Part shown: positions 17,349-26,152 of the stretch, in pieces
Numbering within the stretch: position 1 is the stretch's first letter
Layout of the letters: each line of letters opens with the position of its first letter
NCBI RefSeq assembly: GCF_014648195.1
Contig: NZ_BMQQ01000006.1
Coordinates: forward strand, 196,641 to 260,640
DNA from: Streptomyces purpureus
GTDB taxonomy: Bacteria; Actinomycetota; Actinomycetes; Streptomycetales; Streptomycetaceae
DNA length: 64,000 nucleotides
Reading direction: 5' to 3'
The notes under the pieces: model-generated
The model's input: only the letters and a program-made list of their open reading frames with translations
Databases searched by the model: none
What the model was told of the DNA's origin: nothing
Translations under genes and position numbers: made by a program

Positions 17349-18638
17349 GTGAGCGACAACTCTGTAGTACTGCGGTACGCGGACGGTGAATACACCTACC
17401 CGGTGGTCGAGAGCACCGTCGGTGACAAGGGCTTCGACATCGGGAAGCTCCGAGCCCAGACCGGTCTGGTCACCCTGGACAGCGGATACGGCAACACCGC
17501 CGCCTATAAATCCGCCATCACCTACCTCGACGGTGAGCAGGGCATTCTGCGGTACCGCGGCTACCCCATCGAGCAGCTCGCCGAGCGCTCCACCTTCCTC
17601 GAGGTGGCGTACCTGCTGATCAACGGTGAGCTTCCCAAGGTCGACGAGCTGTCGGCCTTCAAGAACGAGATCACCCAGCACACGCTGCTGCACGAGGACG
17701 TCAAGCGGTTCTTCGACGGCTTCCCGCGCGACGCCCACCCGATGGCCATGCTGTCCTCCGTGGTCAGCGCGCTGTCGACGTTCTACCAGGACAGCCACAA
17801 CCCGTTCGACGAGAAGCAGCGCCACATCTCCACGATCCGGCTGCTGGCCAAGCTGCCGACGATCGCGGCGTACGCGTACAAGAAGTCGATCGGTCACCCG
17901 TTCGTCTACCCGCGCAACGACCTCGGGTACGTCGAGAACTTCCTGCGCATGACCTTCTCGGTCCCGGCGCAGGAGTACGAGCTCGACCCGGTCGTGGTCT
18001 CCGCGCTCGACAAGCTGCTGATCCTGCACGCGGACCACGAGCAGAACTGCTCGACCTCCACCGTGCGTCTGGTCGGCTCCTCGCAGGCGAACATGTTCGC
18101 CTCGATCTCCGCCGGCATCTCGGCCCTGTGGGGTCCGCTGCACGGTGGCGCCAACCAGTCGGTCCTGGAGATGCTGGAGGGCATCCAGGCCAACGGCGGC
18201 GACGTCGACTCCTTCATCAACAAGGTGAAGAACAAGGAGGACGGTGTCCGCCTGATGGGCTTCGGCCACCGGGTGTACAAGTCCTTCGACCCCCGCGCCA
18301 AGATCATCAAGGCCGCGGCGCACGATGTGCTCTCCGCGCTCGGCAAGTCCGACGAGCTGCTGGACATCGCGCTGAAGCTGGAGGAGCACGCGCTCTCCGA
18401 CGACTACTTCGTCTCGCGCAACCTCTACCCGAACGTCGACTTCTACACGGGTCTGATCTACCGGGCGATGGGCTTCCCGACCGAGATGTTCACCGTGCTC
18501 TTCGCGCTCGGCCGGCTGCCCGGCTGGATCGCCCAGTGGCACGAGATGATCAAGGAGCCCGGCTCCCGCATCGGCCGCCCCCGCCAGATCTACACGGGTG
18601 AGGTCCTGCGCGACTTCGTGCCGGTCGAGGCCCGCTGA
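17349..18638 (+). CDS. gltA: Citrate synthase (type II)
   Basis: A 429-residue enzyme condensing acetyl-CoA and oxaloacetate at the entry of the TCA cycle. Catalytic residues are visible: His in LHGGANQ, His in GFGHRVYK and Asp in VDFYTGL. The N-terminal beta domain (VVLRYADGEYTYPVVEST) marks the hexameric, NADH-sensitive type. GTG at 17349 (SDNSVVLRY) is chosen because GAGGG lies six bases upstream; GTG at 17337 and ATG at 17292 are in frame upstream. A strong terminator follows. Confidence 0.96.
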   Translation: MSDNSVVLRYADGEYTYPVVESTVGDKGFDIGKLRAQTGLVTLDSGYGNTAAYKSAITYLDGEQGILRYRGYPIEQLAERSTFLEVAYLLINGELPKVDELSAFKNEITQHTLLHEDVKRFFDGFPRDAHPMAMLSSVVSALSTFYQDSHNPFDEKQRHISTIRLLAKLPTIAAYAYKKSIGHPFVYPRNDLGYVENFLRMTFSVPAQEYELDPVVVSALDKLLILHADHEQNCSTSTVRLVGSSQANMFASISAGISALWGPLHGGANQSVLEMLEGIQANGGDVDSFINKVKNKEDGVRLMGFGHRVYKSFDPRAKIIKAAAHDVLSALGKSDELLDIALKLEEHALSDDYFVSRNLYPNVDFYTGLIYRAMGFPTEMFTVLFALGRLPGWIAQWHEMIKEPGSRIGRPRQIYTGEVLRDFVPVEAR

Positions 18639-18676
18639 GGCCGCTGACGCCTTCGGTGCCTGACGGCGCCTGAACG

Positions 18677-18730
18677 AAAAGCGCCCCGCCGCCGATCCCC
18701 CCACGGGTCGACGAGCGGGGCGCTTCCCAT
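18677..18730 (+). terminator. Terminator after citrate synthase
   Basis: AAGCGCCCCGC (18679-18689) pairs perfectly with GCGGGGCGCTT (18715-18725). The loop of 25 bases holds C-rich and G/A sequence. A-rich sequence before and CTTCCCAT after make it usable in both directions. Confidence 0.75.
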
Positions 18731-18880
18731 ATCCCCGGTGCGGATTCCCCCCACGGGATCCGGGCCGGGCGTCTGCAGGTGTTACCCAGCAGAAGCTTCC
18801 GCGGTCTGCCGGGGTACGTACGTACGGGAGGGCCGCTCAAAGCTCCCCGGTGCACGTGCCCCGGCCAACGCTTGCCTGGG

Positions 18881-18925
18881 ACGTCCCCCAAGACATCCCA
18901 TGAACGTCCCCCAAGACGTTCTTGG
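18881..18925. repeat. Short direct repeat with an internal palindrome in a convergent gap
   Basis: ACGTCCCCCAAGAC occurs at 18881-18894 and 18904-18917. The second copy runs into CCAAGACGTTCTTGG (18911-18925), whose six-base arms are perfectly inverted. The 18639-19025 gap between the convergent citrate synthase and copper ATPase genes otherwise holds the terminator and AT-richer DNA near 18940-19000, with no convincing gene. Confidence 0.55.
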
Positions 18926-19009
18926 CATCGCCCACTTAGACTCGCGAAGGGCCCGAATGGTTACCCCCAAATATCTGTGATCTAGGTCTCTTTGTGAAGG
19001 TCCTGTGCG

Positions 19010-19037
19010 TCACGTGAACGTGAATTCACGTGAACGT
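19010..19037. repeat. Direct repeat and palindrome at the 3' end of the copper ATPase gene
   Basis: TCACGTGAACGT occurs at 19010-19021 and 19026-19037. The junction forms the perfect 14-base palindrome ACGTGAATTCACGT (19018-19031). It overlaps the copA stop codon (19026-19028). It may be a weak terminator or a protein-binding site. Confidence 0.5.
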
Positions 19038-21251
19038 CTTCAGTCGCAGGCTGTTCGTCACCACAAATACGGACGAAAGGGCCATCGCCAGTCCGGCGAT
19101 CATGGGGTTGAGGAGACCGGCCGCGGCGAGCGGCAGCGCGGCGACGTTGTAGCCGAACGCCCAGCCGAGGTTGCCCTTGATCGTGGCGAGGGTCCGCCGG
19201 GAGAGCCGGATGGCGTCCGCCGCGACCCGCAGGTCCCCGCGAACGAGGGTGAGGTCGCCGGCCTCGATCGCCGCGTCCGTACCCGTACCCATCGCCAGGC
19301 CCAGATCGGCCTGGGCGAGCGCGGCCGCGTCGTTGACGCCGTCGCCGACCATCGCGACCACCCGCCCCTCGCCCTGGAGCCGCTTGACCACGTCGACCTT
19401 GTCCTGCGGCAGCACCTCGGCGATCACCTCGTCGATGCCGACCTCCGCCGCCACCCGCTCCGCGACGGACCTGCTGTCGCCGGTGAGCAGCACCGGACGC
19501 AGGCCCACGCCGCGCAGCCGGGCCACCGCCTCCGAGCTGGTCTCCTTGACCGCGTCGGCGACCTTCAGAGTGCCGCGGGCCCGCCCGTCCCAGGCGACGT
19601 GCACGACTCCCGGCTCCTGGGCGCCCGGTACCTCGATCTCCTCGGCGGCGAGCAGGGCCGCGCGTCCGACGAGCACGCGGTGGCCGTCGACCGAGCCGCG
19701 TACCCCGAGGCCGGGCACGTTCTCGAAGGACTTCGGTACGGGGAGCTCGCCGACCCGCGCGGCCGCGCCGGCCGCCACGGCGCGGGCGACCGGGTGCTCG
19801 GAGGAGTGCTCCAGGGCGCCCGCGAGGCGCAGCAGCTCCTCCTCGCCGGTGCGCTCGGCGCCGTATACGCCTCCGTAGACGCGCACCCCCACCAGCTCCA
19901 TGTGGCCCGTGGTGACCGTTCCGGTCTTGTCGAGGACGACGGTGTCCACGCGGCGGGTGGATTCCAGCACCTCGGGTCCCTTGATCAGGATGCCGAGCTG
20001 GGCGCCCCGGCCGGTGCCGACCATGAGCGCGGTCGGGGTCGCGAGACCGAGGGCGCACGGGCAGGCGATGATCAGTACGGCGACGGCGGCGGTGAAGGAG
20101 GCCGTCGTGTCCCCGGTGGCCAGCAGCCAGGCGGCGAGGGTGCCGAGCGCGAGCAGCAGCACGACGGGGACGAAGACCGCGGAGATCCGGTCGGCGAGCC
20201 GCTGTACCTGCGCCTTGCCGTTCTGGGCGTCCTCGACCAGCCGTGCCATCCGGGCCAGTTGGGTGTCGGAGCCGACCCGGGTGGCCCGGACGACCAGACG
20301 CCCGGAGGTGTTGACGCAGCCGCCGGTGACGGGGTCGCCGGTGCTCACGTCCACAGGCAGGGACTCGCCGGTGAGCAGGGACGCGTCGATGGCGGAGGCG
20401 CCCTCGGCGACCGTGCCGTCGGTGGCGATCTTCTCCCCGGGGCGTACGACGAAGAGGTCCCCGGCGCGCAGTTCGGCGACCGGTATCCGTACCTCCGTAC
20501 CGGCCCGCAGGACCGCGACGTCCTTCGCGCCGAGCTCCATCAGCGCGCGCAGCGCCGCGCCCGCGGTCCGTTTGGCGCGGGCTTCCAGGTAGCGGCCGAG
20601 GAGGATGAACGTGATCACGCCGGCGGCGACTTCGAGGTAGATCGTGGCGGCGCCGTCGGCGCGGGTGACGGTCAGGTCGAAGCCGTGGCGCATGCCGGGC
20701 AGGCCCGCGTGTCCGAAGAACAGGGCCCACAGGGACCAGCCGAAGGCGGCCAGCGTGCCGACCGAGACGAGGGTGTCCATGGTCGCGGCGCCGTGCCGGA
20801 GGTTGGTCCAGGCGGCGCGGTGGAAGGGGAGGCCGCCCCAGACGACCACGGGAGAGGCGAGGGTGAGGGAGAGCCACTGCCAGTTGTCGAACTGGAGGGC
20901 CGGGATCATCGCCCACAGTACGACCGGGGTGGCCAGCACCGCGCTGACGAGGAGCCGTTGGCGCAGGGCGTCCGCGGCCTCCGGCTCCCGGCTGTCGGCA
21001 TCCTTGCCCTCCTTGGAGGGCTCGGGCTGCGGGGGCGGGGGTTCTTCGGCGGAGTAGCCGGTCTTGACGACCGTAGCGATCAGATCGGCGACCTCGATGC
21101 CCTGCGCGTAGGAGATTTTCGCCTTCTCCGTGGCGTAGTTGACGGTCGCGGTCACGCCGTCCATCCGGTTGAGCTTCTTCTCGACGCGGGCCGCGCAGGA
21201 GGCGCAGGTCATTCCGCCGATGGTGAGCTCGGTGGTGAGGGTGGCAGTCAT
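19026..21251 (-). CDS. copA: Copper-exporting P1B-type ATPase
   Basis: A 741-residue heavy-metal pump that exports Cu(I) from the cytoplasm using ATP. One N-terminal HMA domain has the metal motif GMTCASC (residues 13-19). Eight predicted membrane segments include the metal-conducting CPC in IIACPCALG near residue 397. DKTGT (phosphorylation Asp) is near residue 440, the SEHPVARA motif near 495, and GDGVNDAAAL near 645. All P1B-1 signatures are intact. The gene lies 123 bases downstream of the copper chaperone gene, both under a CsoR-type operator. A Pro/Lys-rich linker (PPPPQPEPSKEGK) separates the HMA domain from the membrane part. Confidence 0.95.
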   Translation of the reverse strand: MTATLTTELTIGGMTCASCAARVEKKLNRMDGVTATVNYATEKAKISYAQGIEVADLIATVVKTGYSAEEPPPPQPEPSKEGKDADSREPEAADALRQRLLVSAVLATPVVLWAMIPALQFDNWQWLSLTLASPVVVWGGLPFHRAAWTNLRHGAATMDTLVSVGTLAAFGWSLWALFFGHAGLPGMRHGFDLTVTRADGAATIYLEVAAGVITFILLGRYLEARAKRTAGAALRALMELGAKDVAVLRAGTEVRIPVAELRAGDLFVVRPGEKIATDGTVAEGASAIDASLLTGESLPVDVSTGDPVTGGCVNTSGRLVVRATRVGSDTQLARMARLVEDAQNGKAQVQRLADRISAVFVPVVLLLALGTLAAWLLATGDTTASFTAAVAVLIIACPCALGLATPTALMVGTGRGAQLGILIKGPEVLESTRRVDTVVLDKTGTVTTGHMELVGVRVYGGVYGAERTGEEELLRLAGALEHSSEHPVARAVAAGAAARVGELPVPKSFENVPGLGVRGSVDGHRVLVGRAALLAAEEIEVPGAQEPGVVHVAWDGRARGTLKVADAVKETSSEAVARLRGVGLRPVLLTGDSRSVAERVAAEVGIDEVIAEVLPQDKVDVVKRLQGEGRVVAMVGDGVNDAAALAQADLGLAMGTGTDAAIEAGDLTLVRGDLRVAADAIRLSRRTLATIKGNLGWAFGYNVAALPLAAAGLLNPMIAGLAMALSSVFVVTNSLRLKTFT

Positions 21252-21374
21252 GTGCGTTCCAAAACGGGAGCGGGGCCGTACCGTCGTGGCAACGGTACGG
21301 CCCTGCCGGGGCGCGAGTGGTGCGGGGTTCGGTCGGTCGGAGCGGCCGCGACGGCCGCGGTGGACCGCGGTGGC

Positions 21375-21686
21375 TCAGGCCTGGCCGACGAGCTCGTAAC
21401 CGGCCTCGTCCACGGCGGCACGGACCGCGGCCTCGTCAAGCGGGGCGGCCGAGACGACGGTGACCTGACCGGTGGCGGCGACGGCCTTGACGGAGGTGAC
21501 GCCGGCGATCTCGGAGATCTCCTCGGAGACGGCGCCCTCGCAGTGCCCGCACGTCATGCCCTTGACCTGATAGACCGTGGTGACACCGGCGGCCGTGGCG
21601 TCGGCGGCGCTGTCGTGGCAGGACCCGGTGGGCGAGCAGCAGGAGCCGGTGGCCTGGGGCAGCTCGGTCTTGGTCTCGGTCGTCAT
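21375..21686 (-). CDS. copZ: Copper chaperone CopZ with an N-terminal Cys-rich extension
   Basis: A 103-residue protein. The C-terminal HMA domain (about residues 36-103) has the Cu(I) motif GMTCGHC (43-49) and delivers copper to CopA. The first 35 residues are unusual for a minimal CopZ: they contain SCCSPTGSCHD (15-25), three Cys and one His that could bind extra metal. The ATG at 21686 has GAGGAG upstream. Operator ATACCCC-type sequence lies 59 bases upstream of the start, so the gene heads a copper-induced copZ-copA operon. Confidence 0.92.
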   Translation of the reverse strand: MTTETKTELPQATGSCCSPTGSCHDSAADATAAGVTTVYQVKGMTCGHCEGAVSEEISEIAGVTSVKAVAATGQVTVVSAAPLDEAAVRAAVDEAGYELVGQA

Positions 21687-21744
21687 GACGGACTCTCCTC
21701 TTCGAGGCAGTGCGTGTGTCGCTGATGAGGGACGCTGCCACCTT

Positions 21745-21761
21745 ATACCCCTAGGGGGTAT
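21745..21761. promoter_or_regulatory. CsoR-type copper operator in the copZ promoter
   Basis: ATACCCCTAGGGGGTAT is an imperfect inverted repeat matching the ATACCCC...GGGGTAT sites bound by actinobacterial CsoR repressors. A TATAAG -10-like box for copZ (minus strand, 21747-21742) overlaps its edge. It also overlaps the stop codon of the upstream tetR-type gene (21751-21753). No csoR gene is present in the window, so the repressor must be encoded elsewhere. Confidence 0.8.
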
Positions 21762-22407
21762 GGATGCCACTCTCTGCCGGGTGAGCCGCGTCTCCGATCA
21801 GCGGGTCGAGATAGCGGAACAGCGCCCGCTTCAGCTCGGTGACGTACGCGTCGCGCTCGGCGCCCTCGTGGGTCATCACGAGGTCGAGACCGGCCTTGAA
21901 CAGCGCGAACGTCATCTCGGCGACCTGGTGGCGTTCGGCGGCCGGCGTGTCCGGAAGGTAGTGGCCGAGCAGGCTCTCGACCCGCGTCAGCAGCGAGGCG
22001 TGCAGTGCGTCGTGCTCCTCCGCTATCTGGCCCGGGATCGGCTCCGAGCCGTGCATCAGGGCGAGGAAGGCCGGGTTCTCGACGTTGAAGGCGATGAAGG
22101 GGTCGAGGACGGCGTCCAGCATCCGGTCGAGGGGGAGGGCGAGGTTGGCCGGGGTGAAGGCCTGGCCGTGGGTCTCGCGCATCTGATGCAGCAGCCGCTC
22201 GCTCAACTCGACCGCGATGGCTTCCTTGTTCGGGAAGTACTGGTAGAGCGTGCCCGGCGAGACGCTCGCCTCGCGGGCGATGGCGTTGGTGCTCGCCGCG
22301 GTGTAGCCGCTGGTGCAGAAGACGTTCGCGGCGGCCTGGAGCAGCGATGCGATACGGCGTTCGCCGCGGGCCTGGCGGCGGCGTGGCTTCGGTTCCTCCG
22401 ACGGCAC
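21751..22407 (-). CDS. TetR-family repressor of the MMPL transporter
   Basis: A 218-residue TetR regulator with a clear helix-turn-helix (STNAIAREASVSPGTLYQYF, then NKEAIAVEL). It contains a typical helical ligand domain. GTG at 22407 is chosen because GGGGAAA precedes it by seven bases. A TTG at 22440 would be in frame, but it falls within the operator block. It is divergent from an MMPL exporter, and the two 19-base operator copies between them strongly suggest repression of both genes and induction by a compound exported by the pump. Confidence 0.9.
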   Translation of the reverse strand: MPSEEPKPRRRQARGERRIASLLQAAANVFCTSGYTAASTNAIAREASVSPGTLYQYFPNKEAIAVELSERLLHQMRETHGQAFTPANLALPLDRMLDAVLDPFIAFNVENPAFLALMHGSEPIPGQIAEEHDALHASLLTRVESLLGHYLPDTPAAERHQVAEMTFALFKAGLDLVMTHEGAERDAYVTELKRALFRYLDPLIGDAAHPAESGIHTP

Positions 22408-22438
22408 GGTGTTTCCCCAGCTTTCGGGATCGGTTGAC

Positions 22439-22486
22439 AAACGCGAGTGGTCGCTCGCATTCTTGAAAAACGCGAGTGGTCGCTCG
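22439..22486. promoter_or_regulatory. Tandem TetR operators between tetR and mmpL genes
   Basis: AAACGCGAGTGGTCGCTCG occurs exactly twice, at 22439-22457 and 22468-22486. Each copy contains inverted CGAG/CTCG arms (CGAGTGGTCGCTCG). Their 29-base spacing is close to three helical turns, so two dimers would bind on nearly the same face. A TTGACA-like element (22434-22439) overlaps the first copy. Confidence 0.8.
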
Positions 22487-22619
22487 TGTTTGCCAGTCTA
22501 TGGCAGCGGACGGCTCCTGTGGGCTGCCCTGATGTCCCTCCGAGTATGTCCCCGGACATGGTCCCGGGCGGGCGTCAGCAGGTCTCACGGAAGCCATGGT
22601 GAAGGGGGAACACCGCGTC

Positions 22620-24863
22620 ATGCCCGAAGTCAACCGTCCGGCGGAAGGCCGCTGGACGCGCCTGGTCACCGCACGGCCACGGCTCTCGCTCCTGGTCGCG
22701 CTGGTGCTCACCGCCCTCGCGGTCCTCGCCGGCGGCGGAGTGGGCGACCGGCTGGCCGCCGGGGGCTGGGAGGCCCCCGACGCGGAGTCCGCGTACGCGA
22801 CGAAGGTGCTGGAGCGGGAGTTCCCGGCCTCGCAGCCCAACCTCCTGCTGCTGATCGACGCCGGCCGGGCCGGGGTCGACGATCCGGCCGTTGCCGCCGA
22901 GGCCCGGCGGCTTGGCGAGCGGCTCGGCGCGGAGGAGGGCGTCACCGGCGTCGGGTCGTACTGGGCGACCGGGGCACCCGCCCTCCGCTCCAAGGACGGC
23001 AGCCAGGCGCTGATCGCCGCCCGGATCGAAGGGGACGAGAAGACCGCCGCCGAGGTGCTCACCCGCATCTCGCCTGCGTACCGCGGCACGCACGGGCCGG
23101 TGCGGGTGACCGTCGGCGGTCCGGTCGCCGTGCAGCACGAGATGGAGACGGTCATCCAGGAGGATCTGCTACGGGCCGAGCTGATCGCCCTGCCGGTCAC
23201 GCTCCTCCTGCTCGTCATGGTCTTCGGCAGCGCCGTCGCCGCCCTGCTGCCGCTCGCCGTCGGCATCGTCGCCATCCTCGGCACCAACGCCGTCCTGCGC
23301 GTCCTTACCGAATTCACCGACGTCTCGGTCTTCGCGCTCAACCTCACCACCGCGCTCGGCCTCGGCCTCGCCATCGACTACGCGCTGTTCGTCGTACGTC
23401 GCTTCCGCGAGGAGGTCGCCGACGGCGCGGACACCCGCACAGCCGTCGCCGTCACCCTGCGCACCGCCGGCCGGACCGTCCTGTTCTCCGCCCTCACCGT
23501 CGCCGTCTCGCTCGCCGCGATGCTGGTCTTCCCGCAGTACTTCCTCCGGTCCTTCGCCTACGCGGGCATCGCGGTCGTCCTGCTCGCCGCGGCCGCCGCG
23601 CTGGTCCTGCTGCCGGCCGCGCTGATGCTGCTCGGGGACCGGGTCAACGCGTTCGACCTGCGGCGGCTGTTCACCCGCCGCGCGCCGGGCGCCGGTAGTG
23701 AGCCAGGCGCGGGCTGGGCACGCACCGCCGACCTGGTCATGCGCCATGCCCCGCTCTTCGCCGTCGCCACGGTCACCGGCCTGGTCCTGCTCGGACTGCC
23801 CTTCCTGGGGGTCACGTTCGGTACCGCCGACGACCGGCAGCTGCCGCGGGGCGCCGAGTCCCATGTCGTCCAGCAGCACATCCGCGACGGCTTCCCCGGC
23901 AGCCCCGGCGGCGGCCTGGAAGTCCTCGCGGAGGGCCCGGCCACACCCGCCCAGTACGCCGAGTACCGCGACCGGCTCGCGGCCGTGCCGGGCGTGGTCA
24001 GGGTCGACGGGCCGGTCACCTCCCAGGGCCACGCGGTCTTCTCCGTCCTGCCCGAAGGCGAGGCGGTCGACCAGGAGACACAGGACCTCGTCGGCGAACT
24101 GCGCGCCCTGGAAGCCCCCTTCGGGACGTCCGTCACCGGCGCGGCCGCCGTGCTCGTCGACACGAAGAACGCGCTCGCCGACCGGCTGCCATGGGCCGGC
24201 GCGATCATCGCCGTGGTGACGCTGCTGCTGGTCTTCCTGCTCACCGGCAGCGTGCTGATCCCGCTCCAGGCCGTGGTGCTCAACGCGCTCAGCCTCACCG
24301 CCATGTTCGGCGCCGTCGTCTGGGTCTTCCAGGAGGGGAACCTCTCCGGGCTCCTCTCCTTCACCGCCACCGGAGCCATCGAAACCACGCTCCCGGTGCT
24401 CATGTTCTGCGTCGCCTTCGGACTCTCCATGGACTACGGCGTCTTCCTCCTCTCCCGGATCAAGGAGGAGTACGACGCCACCGGCGACCACGAGCACGCC
24501 GTCCGGTTCGGGCTGCGGCGCACCGGCGGGCTGATCACCGCCGCCGCCGTGATCCTCGCCGTGGTGATGGTCGCCATCGGAGCCTCCCGGGTGACGAACA
24601 TCAAGATGCTCGGTCTCGGGATCGCCCTGGCCGTCGTCATGGACGCCATGGTCGTGCGCAGCCTGCTTGTGCCGTCGGTAATGAAGCTGACCGGCCGCGC
24701 CACCTGGTGGGCCCCGGGGCCCCTGCGCCGCTTCCACGCGCGGTTCGGGATCAGCGAGGCGGGTGACTCCATACCCGCGCCCGGCCCGGCACCGGACCCG
24801 CCTGCGAAGGGCGGGGAAGCCGGGGCGTCGGACAGGAGGGACACGAGCCGGGTCGGCGGCTAG
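22620..24863 (+). CDS. MMPL-family (RND superfamily) exporter
   Basis: A 747-residue inner-membrane transporter of the MmpL/ActII-ORF3 class, which exports lipids or polyketide-like compounds using proton flow. It has two matching halves, each with one helix, a large outside loop and five further helices. Characteristic intramembrane motifs are [19 protein letters not shown] (first half) and [19 protein letters not shown] (second half), with the proton-relay Asp-Tyr pairs. The C-terminus is short and Pro-rich. ATG at 22620 follows AAGGGGG; ATG at 22596 is an alternative. Control is by the divergent TetR. Confidence 0.92.
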   Translation: MPEVNRPAEGRWTRLVTARPRLSLLVALVLTALAVLAGGGVGDRLAAGGWEAPDAESAYATKVLEREFPASQPNLLLLIDAGRAGVDDPAVAAEARRLGERLGAEEGVTGVGSYWATGAPALRSKDGSQALIAARIEGDEKTAAEVLTRISPAYRGTHGPVRVTVGGPVAVQHEMETVIQEDLLRAELIALPVTLLLLVMVFGSAVAALLPLAVGIVAILGTNAVLRVLTEFTDVSVFALNLTTALGLGLAIDYALFVVRRFREEVADGADTRTAVAVTLRTAGRTVLFSALTVAVSLAAMLVFPQYFLRSFAYAGIAVVLLAAAAALVLLPAALMLLGDRVNAFDLRRLFTRRAPGAGSEPGAGWARTADLVMRHAPLFAVATVTGLVLLGLPFLGVTFGTADDRQLPRGAESHVVQQHIRDGFPGSPGGGLEVLAEGPATPAQYAEYRDRLAAVPGVVRVDGPVTSQGHAVFSVLPEGEAVDQETQDLVGELRALEAPFGTSVTGAAAVLVDTKNALADRLPWAGAIIAVVTLLLVFLLTGSVLIPLQAVVLNALSLTAMFGAVVWVFQEGNLSGLLSFTATGAIETTLPVLMFCVAFGLSMDYGVFLLSRIKEEYDATGDHEHAVRFGLRRTGGLITAAAVILAVVMVAIGASRVTNIKMLGLGIALAVVMDAMVVRSLLVPSVMKLTGRATWWAPGPLRRFHARFGISEAGDSIPAPGPAPDPPAKGGEAGASDRRDTSRVGG

Positions 24864-24906
24864 GTTCGGTGCCGTCACGGACGGGACGGAGAGGCGGGAC
24901 GGTCGG

Positions 24907-25956
24907 ATGAGGGCTGTGGTGTTCGAGCAGTACGGACAGGACGCGCGCATACAAGAGGTGCCCGACCCGGCGCCTTCGCCGCACGGCGTCGTCGTCCGCG
25001 TGGAGGCCACCGGCCTCTGCCGCAGCGACTGGCACGGCTGGATGGGGCACGACCCCGGCATCACCCTGCCGCACGTCCCCGGCCATGAACTCGCCGGCGT
25101 GGTCGAGGCCGTCGGTGCCGACGTCGCCAACTGGCGGCCCGGCGACCGGGTCACCGTGCCGTTCATCTGCGCCTGCGGCAGCTGCCCCTCCTGCGCCGCC
25201 GGTGACCAGCAGGTCTGCGAGCGGCAGACCCAGCCCGGGTTCACCCACTGGGGGTCCTTCGCCGAGTACGTGGCCCTGGAGCACGCCGACATCAATCTGG
25301 TCGCCGTGCCCGAGGAACTCTCGTACACCACGGCCGCCGGGCTGGGCTGCCGGTTCGCCACGGCCTTCCGTGCCGTGGTGGCCCAGGGGCGGGTGGCGCC
25401 CGGGGAGTGGGTGGCCGTCCACGGCTGCGGCGGGGTCGGGCTCTCGGCGGTGATGATCGCGGCGGCCTGCGGGGCGCGGGTGGTCGCCGTCGACGTGGCC
25501 CCCCGCGCCCTGGAGCTGGCCCGGACCTTCGGCGCCGACCAGTGCGTCGATGCCTCCGCCTTCCCGGGCGGCGACACGGCCGCGGCGATCCGCGAACTGA
25601 CCGGCGGCGGCGCGCATCTGTCCCTGGACGCGCTCGGCTCCCCGGTCACCTGCGCCGCCTCGGTGGCGAGCCTGCGGCGCCGCGGCCGCCACGTCCAGGT
25701 CGGGCTGCTGCCCGCGGCGGCCGGGGACCCGGTGGTCCCGATGGACCGGGTGATCGGGTTCGAGCTGGAGATACGCGGCAGCCATGGCATGGCCGCGCAC
25801 GCCTACGGGCCGATGATGGAGCTCGTCCGCTCCGGGGCGCTGCGACCGGATCTGCTGGTCACCTCCCAGATACCGCTGGCCGCGGCCTCGGAGGCGCTGG
25901 CGGCGATGGGGGCGGCCCCCGGCGCGGGGGTGACCGTGATACGCCCGCAGAGCTGA
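24907..25956 (+). CDS. Zinc-dependent alcohol dehydrogenase (MDR family)
   Basis: A 349-residue medium-chain dehydrogenase. Catalytic zinc ligands are visible in GLCRSDWHG (Cys) and GHELAG (His-Glu), and the structural zinc site is the four-Cys loop [17 protein letters not shown] near residues 90-106. The Rossmann motif is GCGGVGLSA near residue 175. It should oxidise a primary or secondary alcohol with NAD(P). The ATG at 24907 has GGAGAGG upstream. It starts 43 bases after the MMPL gene and could share its transcript. Confidence 0.9.
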   Translation: MRAVVFEQYGQDARIQEVPDPAPSPHGVVVRVEATGLCRSDWHGWMGHDPGITLPHVPGHELAGVVEAVGADVANWRPGDRVTVPFICACGSCPSCAAGDQQVCERQTQPGFTHWGSFAEYVALEHADINLVAVPEELSYTTAAGLGCRFATAFRAVVAQGRVAPGEWVAVHGCGGVGLSAVMIAAACGARVVAVDVAPRALELARTFGADQCVDASAFPGGDTAAAIRELTGGGAHLSLDALGSPVTCAASVASLRRRGRHVQVGLLPAAAGDPVVPMDRVIGFELEIRGSHGMAAHAYGPMMELVRSGALRPDLLVTSQIPLAAASEALAAMGAAPGAGVTVIRPQS

Positions 25957-26097
25957 CCCGCGGAGCGGCACCGGGCCGGAGCGGACCCGGTGCGGAGCCC
26001 GCACCCGGCACCGGGCACCGGACCTCGCACCGGCCCCGGTCGGACCCCGCACCGGCACCATCGCAGTCACCGGCCCGGAAGCGCCCCGGCAGCGGTA

Positions 26098-26134
26098 CGC
26101 GGGCCGTGGCCCCCCTCGAAAGCCACGGCCCGCG
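26098..26134. terminator. Bidirectional terminator hairpin
   Basis: CGCGGGCCGTGGC (26098-26110) pairs perfectly with GCCACGGCCCGCG (26122-26134), 13 bp with an 11-base loop. It separates the convergent alcohol dehydrogenase and serine protease genes. The preceding 25960-26080 stretch is low-complexity DNA rich in caccgg/cccggc and holds no gene. Confidence 0.8.
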
Positions 26135-26152
26135 CGCCTGGGGATCGTGCCG

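Noticed and set aside
18738-18985. Small genes between citrate synthase and copper ATPase
   Set aside because: Several short frames exist, but none has a ribosome binding site and plausible codon use, and the region has terminator and repeat structure.
23169-25790. Long leftward reading frame of over 870 codons
   Set aside because: It is antisense to the MMPL and alcohol dehydrogenase genes, has low-complexity composition and no family motifs.
25957-26090. Repeat array or CRISPR-like region
   Set aside because: The caccgg-rich stretch has no regular unit or spacers. It is low-complexity intergenic DNA.
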